DNA from: Chloroflexota bacterium
GTDB taxonomy: Bacteria; Chloroflexota; UBA11872; UBA12225
Length of the DNA stretch: 59,790 nt
Direction: 5' to 3'
NCBI GenBank assembly: GCA_947446285.1
Contig: CANFGH010000006.1
Span: 1-59,790, forward strand
Shown: positions 55,102-59,790 of the stretch, one piece after another
How positions within the stretch are numbered: position 1 is the stretch's first letter
Layout: each line of letters starts with the position of its first letter
Program-made: the position numbers and the translations under genes
The notes under the pieces: generated by a model
What the model was told of the DNA's origin: nothing
What the model saw: the letters and a program-made list of their open reading frames with translations, nothing else
The model's database searches: none

Positions 55102-55644
55102 ATGGAAACAACAATCGACGGAAATGGTGCTGATGGGGCTGAGGTGGTCGTGCCTGCGACGCCTGAGGAACACATCGCGCATTTGGAAGCAGAACTCGCG
55201 GCGGCCAGGGATTTGGCGGCGAAGGCCGAGAAGGATGTCCTGTACGTCCGAGCGGACTTTGAGAACAGCCGGAAGCGGCTACAGCAATCGTACTCCGACC
55301 AGGCGCGCCGACAGCAGAAGGGGTTGCTTGGCAAGATGCTGGCTGTCCTTGACAACCTCGATCGCGCCGTTGCGTACGGCGAGAGTTCGGCAGTGGATGC
55401 CGAGCGCATGATGCAGGGGGTTCGCCTGACCCACTCGTTACTTCGCGATGCCTTGGTTGCCGAGGGGGTCAAGGAGATTGCGGCCACTGGCGAGATGTTC
55501 GATCCGGCGGTTCATGAGGCAATCGCAAGCGAAGTTGCACCTGACCGTCCCGACGGTCAGATCATTGCGGAACTCCAACGGGGATACAGGTTCGGCGACG
55601 AACTGCTGCGCCCGTCGCTGGTGCGCGTTGCGACACGGGAATGA
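55102..55644 (+). CDS. grpE: Nucleotide exchange factor GrpE
   Basis: 180 residues. A long N-terminal coiled coil (HIAHLEAELAAARDLAAKAEKDVLYVRADFENSRKRL, typified by VRADFENSRKR) precedes the four-helix bundle with LLGKMLAVLDNLDRAV. The beta-wing has GEMFDPAVHEAI and LQRGYRFGDELLRPSLVRVA. It promotes ADP release from DnaK. Third gene of the chaperone array, 154 bases after dnaK with two hairpins in the gap. Confidence 0.95.
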   Translation: METTIDGNGADGAEVVVPATPEEHIAHLEAELAAARDLAAKAEKDVLYVRADFENSRKRLQQSYSDQARRQQKGLLGKMLAVLDNLDRAVAYGESSAVDAERMMQGVRLTHSLLRDALVAEGVKEIAATGEMFDPAVHEAIASEVAPDRPDGQIIAELQRGYRFGDELLRPSLVRVATRE

Positions 55645-55786
55645 CGCAACCTCGCCCCGGGATTTCCATATGCGTCGGTTGGCTCGCCCATCGCACATGA
55701 GTGCGATGCGATTTGCTTTGGGCAACGGGACTGGTGTGTGCGACATGTTCGACGCACGCCTGGCGGGGAAGGCGCCTTGAGGCCAG

Positions 55787-56737
55787 ATGAACAAGGATTA
55801 CTACAAGGTTCTCGGGGTCCCGCGGACGGCGACCGAACGTGACATCAAGACGGCGTATCGGAAGCTGGCGCGCCAGTACCACCCGGATGTGAATCCTGGG
55901 AACGCCCAGGCTGAGGAACGGTTCAAAGAGATTGCCGAGGCGCACGACGTGTTGTCGGATCCGGAGAAGCGTCGTCGCTTTGACCAGTTCGGATCCGGTG
56001 GCCCTCGGGCCGGTGCAGGGCCCGGAAGGGGCAGCGCGGTCAATTGGGCGGACGTGTTGCGTCAGTCCCAAGGGCAGCAACGCGGCGGCCGGAGGCGGGT
56101 GCCGGAGGCGGAACCAGACATGTCCGACCTCCTAAAGGACCTGTTCGGTCGGGCAGGGGCGGGACGTGCCGGCGGCGGAGCGGGCCGTCCGCGCGTTGGC
56201 GAAAACCTTGAACAGGAGCTCTCTGTGTCACTTGAGGACGCGTTCCGCGGCGCCGTGCGGGAGTTTCAAGTAGAGGTTCCCGATGAGACCGGCACGGCGG
56301 TTCGCGAACGGATCGAACTCAAGATCCCGATCGGGGTGCGGGAAGGCGTGAAACTGCGTGTCGCCGGCAAGGGCTATTTCGGGCCAGGCGGCGGACCTCG
56401 AGGCGACCTGCTGTTCAAGGTGGTTATTGCGCCCCATGCGACGATCGAACGGCGCGGTGACGACCTTCACACCGAAGTTCCGGTGGCGGTGTGGGATGCA
56501 ATGCTGGGGGGCGAAGTAGAGTTGCGGACCTTGGGTGGTTCGGGAACGTTTCGCCTACCCGCCGAGACGCAGAATGGACGTACTTTTCGCTTGACCGGGC
56601 AGGGGATGCCACGCATCGAGGGGGGCAAGGGAGACCTGTATGCCAAGGTCAAGGTCGTCCTTCCACAGGAACTTACAGCCCGGGAGAAGGAACTGATCGA
56701 AGATCTCCGGCGGGGCCGCTCCGGACCGGACGGCTAG
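55787..56737 (+). CDS. dnaJ: DnaJ/CbpA-type J-domain co-chaperone without zinc finger
   Basis: 316 residues. J domain 1-68 with YKVLGV, the HPD motif in YHPDVNPGN, and FDQFGSGG. A Gly/Arg-rich linker follows, then the two C-terminal beta domains ([39 protein letters not shown]). There is no CxxCxGxG zinc-finger region, so it is the CbpA class rather than classical DnaJ. It stimulates DnaK ATPase. Located 142 bases after grpE and 23 bases before hspR. Confidence 0.93.
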   Translation: MNKDYYKVLGVPRTATERDIKTAYRKLARQYHPDVNPGNAQAEERFKEIAEAHDVLSDPEKRRRFDQFGSGGPRAGAGPGRGSAVNWADVLRQSQGQQRGGRRRVPEAEPDMSDLLKDLFGRAGAGRAGGGAGRPRVGENLEQELSVSLEDAFRGAVREFQVEVPDETGTAVRERIELKIPIGVREGVKLRVAGKGYFGPGGGPRGDLLFKVVIAPHATIERRGDDLHTEVPVAVWDAMLGGEVELRTLGGSGTFRLPAETQNGRTFRLTGQGMPRIEGGKGDLYAKVKVVLPQELTAREKELIEDLRRGRSGPDG

Positions 56738-56760
56738 GTAGGCTGAGGAGGTGACGCGTC

Positions 56761-57126
56761 ATGCCAATCCTTGATGATGAACCGTGTCTGACCATCGGCG
56801 TGGTCCACACGAAACTGGGCCTGCATCCGCAGACGATCCGACACTGGGAGAAACTGGGCTTGGTGCGACCGCACCGCGTTCAGAACGGAACCCGGGTGCG
56901 CATGTTCTCGGCAAAGGACCTTGAACGGATTTCACTCATCAAGCGGTGGATGGATGAACTCGGGGTCAACCTCGCAGGGGTCGAGATCATGCTGCGCATG
57001 CATGAACAGATCGAGCAACTTGCCGAACAGTCTGCCCGGGAACGTCAGGCACTGGTCGACCAGTACGAAACCGAGATACGTCGTCTCAAGGACATGTTGT
57101 TGCGTGTCCAAGCGGAGCGACGGTAG
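56761..57126 (+). CDS. hspR: MerR-family heat shock repressor HspR
   Basis: 121 residues. N-terminal winged-helix MerR domain: CLTIGVVHTKLGLHPQTIRHWEKLGLVRPHR is diagnostic of HspR (LHPQTIRHWEKLGL). It is followed by RMFSAKDLERISLIKRWMDELGVNLAGVEIML and a C-terminal coiled coil rich in Glu/Arg. No cysteines for metal sensing. HspR characteristically represses chaperone operons via HAIR sites, with DnaK as co-repressor. Its position right after dnaJ, and the HAIR at the lon promoter, suggest autoregulation of the whole array. Confidence 0.93.
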   Translation: MPILDDEPCLTIGVVHTKLGLHPQTIRHWEKLGLVRPHRVQNGTRVRMFSAKDLERISLIKRWMDELGVNLAGVEIMLRMHEQIEQLAEQSARERQALVDQYETEIRRLKDMLLRVQAERR

Positions 57127-57226
57127 GGCGGACGGCCTCAATCAACTGCCCCTCGCCTATCGGGCGGATTATTCCGATGTCCTCCCTGATAGCGGTTGCG
57201 ACAGACATGCGTGGGACCGGCAGTGG

Positions 57227-57245
57227 AACGCCATACAATGGCGTT
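57227..57245 (+). promoter_or_regulatory. Palindrome with a -10-like core upstream of clpB
   Basis: AACGCCAT (57227-57234) and ATGGCGTT (57238-57245) form a perfect inverted repeat with a three-base centre. TACAAT (57234-57239) spans the centre. It lies 61 bases before the clpB start. It does not match HAIR or CIRCE and has no good -35, so a hairpin or an unknown operator are both possible. Confidence 0.4.
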
Positions 57246-57306
57246 TGACGGGATATGCCAGCCACGCAAACCCGGTAGTGATGCGGACCGCGCCGAAGGC
57301 CCGACG

Positions 57307-59790
57307 ATGAACACCCAGAGGTACACCCAGAAGGCAAGGGAGGCCCTCCTAGAGGCTGATCAGTACGCCCGCCTCCGCCAAGCGCCCGAGGTGGAGGTCG
57401 AGGATCTGCTGATGGCGATGCTTGACCAGAAGGACGGCATCGTTCCACGCTTGCTTTCGCGCCTCGACGTGAACCCGGTGACCGTCGCCGAAGGGTTGGA
57501 CGAGGCGCTGTTCAGTGCGCCACGGGTCACTGGGTCGGCGCAGATCGGCACGGGACCACGCCTCTACCGTGCCATCCAGAACGGGTACCTCGAGGCGAAC
57601 CGACTTTCGGACCAGTACGTCAGTACTGAACACTTCCTATTGGCAATCCTCAGGGAAGACCGCTCCGGGATTGCGCCGACAGTACTGGAGCGGTGCGGTG
57701 TCACTCTCGACCGGGTTCTTGAGATTTTGACCGCGTTGCGTGGTGGCAGGCGCGTCATGGATGAGAGCCCCGAGACCAAGTACGAGGCACTCCTGCTGTA
57801 CGGCACTGATCTGACCGCCGAGGCATCTCTCGGGCGGCTTGACCCGGTGATCGGACGGGATGAAGAGATCCGGAGGGTGATCCAGGTCCTGGCACGGCGA
57901 ACCAAGAACAACCCGGTACTCATCGGAGAACCGGGCGTTGGGAAGACGGCCATCGTCGAGGGTCTCGCCCAACGGATTGTTCGCGGAGATGTGCCGGAAA
58001 CGTTGCGAAACCGAAAGGTCATCGCGATTGACCTTGGTCGTCTGGTTGCCGGGACCAAGTTTCGGGGCGAGTTCGAGGAACGCCTGAAGGCTGTTCTGTC
58101 GGATATCCAAGGATCGGCCGGTGAGGTCATCCCATTCATCGATGAATTACATATGATTGTCGGCGCCGGAGGTGCGGACGGGGCGATCGATGCAGCGAAC
58201 CTCCTGAAGCCTCTCCTCGCGCGGGGTGCGTTGCATTGCATTGGCGCGACGACCTTGGACGAGTACCGGAAACATGTCGAGAAGGATGCGGCACTTGAGC
58301 GGCGGTTCCAGCCGATCACCGTGCATGAACCCACGGTTCCGGACACGGTAAGCGTCCTACGCGGGCTCAGGGAGCGGTTCGAGACGCACCACCGGATCCG
58401 CATCCGCGATGCGGCACTCGTGGCGGCGGCGACGATGGCGCAGAGGTACATCCCTGATCGTTTTCTTCCGGACAAGGCGATTGACCTTGTCGATGAGGCG
58501 TCGTCGCGTCTTCGTATGGAAGCCGAATCGCTTCCGGCCGAACTTGATGCACGTCGGCGTCGCATCCAGCAACTTGAGATCGAACGGGTCTCCCTCGTCA
58601 AGGAAGATGACCCGGATTCGCGTGCAAGGCTGGTGCGGATCGAGGACGAACTCTCCCAGATCCGCCTTGAAGCAGGCGCACTGGACGAACAATGGTCTGA
58701 AGAGCGGGATGCCGTTGCCCGGCGGGGGCAACTGCGCCAACGGATTGACGAGGCGAGGCTGGCCCTTGAGCGCGCCAAGCGAGACCAGAACTGGGAAGAA
58801 GCCGCCAAATACGAAAATGGCGTGATACCCGAGCGGGAAAAGGAACTTGCTCGGGTAGACGCGTCGCTGGCAGGGGGTGCCGGCACGCGCCTCTTCCGCG
58901 AGATCCTTGAGGCATCGGATATCGCAGCCGTCGTGGCGGCATGGACAGGTATTCCGGTGACCCGCCTGGTTCAAACTGAAATCGAGAAGCTGCTGACGCT
59001 TGAGGACACGTTGCGCCGACGAGTCGTAGGGCAGGAACGTGCGATTGCAGTGGTGGCCGATGCGGTAAGGAGAAGCCGCGCCGGCCTGGCCGATCCGCGC
59101 CGGCCAATGGGTTCTTTTCTTTTCCTTGGACCGACCGGCGTGGGCAAGACACTGCTTGCACGGGCGCTTGCGGAGGCGTTGTTCGACAATGAGGATGCCC
59201 TGACCCGTATCGACATGTCCGAATATACGGAGAAGTCGGCTGTTTCTCGCCTCGTTGGCGCGCCACCCGGATACATCGGTCATGACCAAGGTGGGCAACT
59301 GACCGAGTCGCTGCGAAGGCGGCCGTATCAGGTGGTCCTTTTTGATGAACTGGAGAAGGCTCACCCGGAGGTCGTGAATGTCCTCCTTCAACTTATCGAG
59401 GATGGACGACTTACCGACAGTCAGGGCCGAACTGTGGATGCCCGGCAATCCTTGATTGTGTTGACCTCGAACATTGGCGCCGAGGCAGTCACTGCTTCCG
59501 GCATTGGCGACCAGGACGGTCAGGAATCGGAGTATGCGGTGGATTGGGAGGCTGTTGAGAGTCTCGTCCGAGGTCACCTTCGCGATTTTTTCCGGCCCGA
59601 GTTCATCAACCGCATCGACGATGTTGTCGTTTTTCGCCCACTGACCAAGGCGACTCTGCGTCGCATCGTTTCCCTTGAAATTGGCCGTGTGCAAGAACGG
59701 TTGGAACCGCGGCAGATTGTCTTGGATGTAACCGAGGAAGCGACTGAATATCTTGCGGGGGCGGGAGATGACCGCGCCTATGGGGCGAGA
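57307..59790 (+). CDS. clpB: ATP-dependent disaggregase ClpB (3' end beyond the window)
   Basis: The frame is open from ATG 57307 to the last base, 828 codons with no stop, so the C-terminus is missing. The N-domain has two Clp repeats ([17 protein letters not shown] start, [13 protein letters not shown]). AAA-1 has Walker A GEPGVGKT near residue 206, [30 protein letters not shown] Walker B, and [12 protein letters not shown] long charged coiled-coil middle domain lies at about 400-525. AAA-2 has GPTGVGKT near 608, [12 protein letters not shown] and [10 protein letters not shown]. The middle domain distinguishes ClpB from ClpC. It works with DnaK/DnaJ/GrpE to resolubilise aggregates, matching its place after hspR. 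GAAGG precedes the ATG. Confidence 0.95.
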   Translation, partial: MNTQRYTQKAREALLEADQYARLRQAPEVEVEDLLMAMLDQKDGIVPRLLSRLDVNPVTVAEGLDEALFSAPRVTGSAQIGTGPRLYRAIQNGYLEANRLSDQYVSTEHFLLAILREDRSGIAPTVLERCGVTLDRVLEILTALRGGRRVMDESPETKYEALLLYGTDLTAEASLGRLDPVIGRDEEIRRVIQVLARRTKNNPVLIGEPGVGKTAIVEGLAQRIVRGDVPETLRNRKVIAIDLGRLVAGTKFRGEFEERLKAVLSDIQGSAGEVIPFIDELHMIVGAGGADGAIDAANLLKPLLARGALHCIGATTLDEYRKHVEKDAALERRFQPITVHEPTVPDTVSVLRGLRERFETHHRIRIRDAALVAAATMAQRYIPDRFLPDKAIDLVDEASSRLRMEAESLPAELDARRRRIQQLEIERVSLVKEDDPDSRARLVRIEDELSQIRLEAGALDEQWSEERDAVARRGQLRQRIDEARLALERAKRDQNWEEAAKYENGVIPEREKELARVDASLAGGAGTRLFREILEASDIAAVVAAWTGIPVTRLVQTEIEKLLTLEDTLRRRVVGQERAIAVVADAVRRSRAGLADPRRPMGSFLFLGPTGVGKTLLARALAEALFDNEDALTRIDMSEYTEKSAVSRLVGAPPGYIGHDQGGQLTESLRRRPYQVVLFDELEKAHPEVVNVLLQLIEDGRLTDSQGRTVDARQSLIVLTSNIGAEAVTASGIGDQDGQESEYAVDWEAVESLVRGHLRDFFRPEFINRIDDVVVFRPLTKATLRRIVSLEIGRVQERLEPRQIVLDVTEEATEYLAGAGDDRAYGAR

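Noticed and set aside
57564..59694. Long minus-strand open frames (about 440 codons each) opposite the right end
   Set aside because: They are antisense to clpB, which has every expected family motif on the plus strand; the minus frames are Arg/Ser-rich and show no domain.

Overview
The window looks like one stretch of a chromosome from a high-GC, heterotrophic, non-enteric bacterium, most probably a member of the Chloroflexota (Thermomicrobia-like). This is an inference from combined features. They include a tRNA-sensing T-box leader, HspR/HAIR and HrcA/CIRCE heat-shock control side by side, system II (ResABC) cytochrome c maturation, a CbpA-type DnaJ inside the dnaK operon, a DUF2344 protein and many GTG/TTG starts. 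No rRNA, tRNA, CRISPR array, insertion sequence or prophage was recognised.

Layout. 1-9.1 kb: a UxaA-family lyase subunit and a TyrA-like dehydrogenase, thpR, galU, a polyprenyl diphosphate synthase, hemW, an amidohydrolase and a decayed AT-rich alpha/beta hydrolase. 9.4-12.7 kb: rdgB and a DinG helicase with a truncated exonuclease domain. 12.8-19.6 kb: the shikimate operon aroF-aroA-aroE-aroC-aroK-aroB, preceded by a promoter, a 33-codon leader peptide ORF ending in a Phe/Tyr run, and an intrinsic terminator. 19.6-23.1 kb: a PilZ protein, a tiny membrane protein, a GreA fused to a recombinase-like N-terminal domain, a zinc-ribbon membrane protein and maf. 23.2-32.0 kb, minus strand: trpE-G-D-C-F-S-B-A behind a T-box riboswitch specific for tRNA-Trp. 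32.0-36.5 kb: a YibE/F protein, small membrane proteins, a response-regulator pseudogene and a glycosyltransferase. 36.7-40.8 kb: tsaE-tsaB-rimI-tsaD, interrupted by a dead DoxX-like gene. 40.8-44.0 kb, minus strand: resB-ccsB-resA. 44-48 kb: CIRCE-groES without groEL, gmd, an HTH regulator and a DUF2344 protein. 48-59.8 kb: a class A PBP, then lon-dnaK-grpE-dnaJ-hspR-clpB with a HAIR operator over the lon promoter. clpB runs off the right end.

How it fits together. The aromatic amino acid genes appear to be under two different attenuation systems about 11 kb apart. A ribosome-read Phe/Tyr leader precedes the common shikimate pathway, and a tRNA-Trp-read T-box controls the Trp branch plus tryptophanyl-tRNA synthetase. 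The protein-quality genes form one block, probably controlled by the HspR encoded inside it, while groES is separately under HrcA. Three decayed genes (8.4-9.1, 33.9-34.7 and 38.3-38.6 kb) show active gene loss between otherwise conserved housekeeping clusters. The most unusual items are the aroF leader, the GreA fusion and the degraded DinG exonuclease domain.
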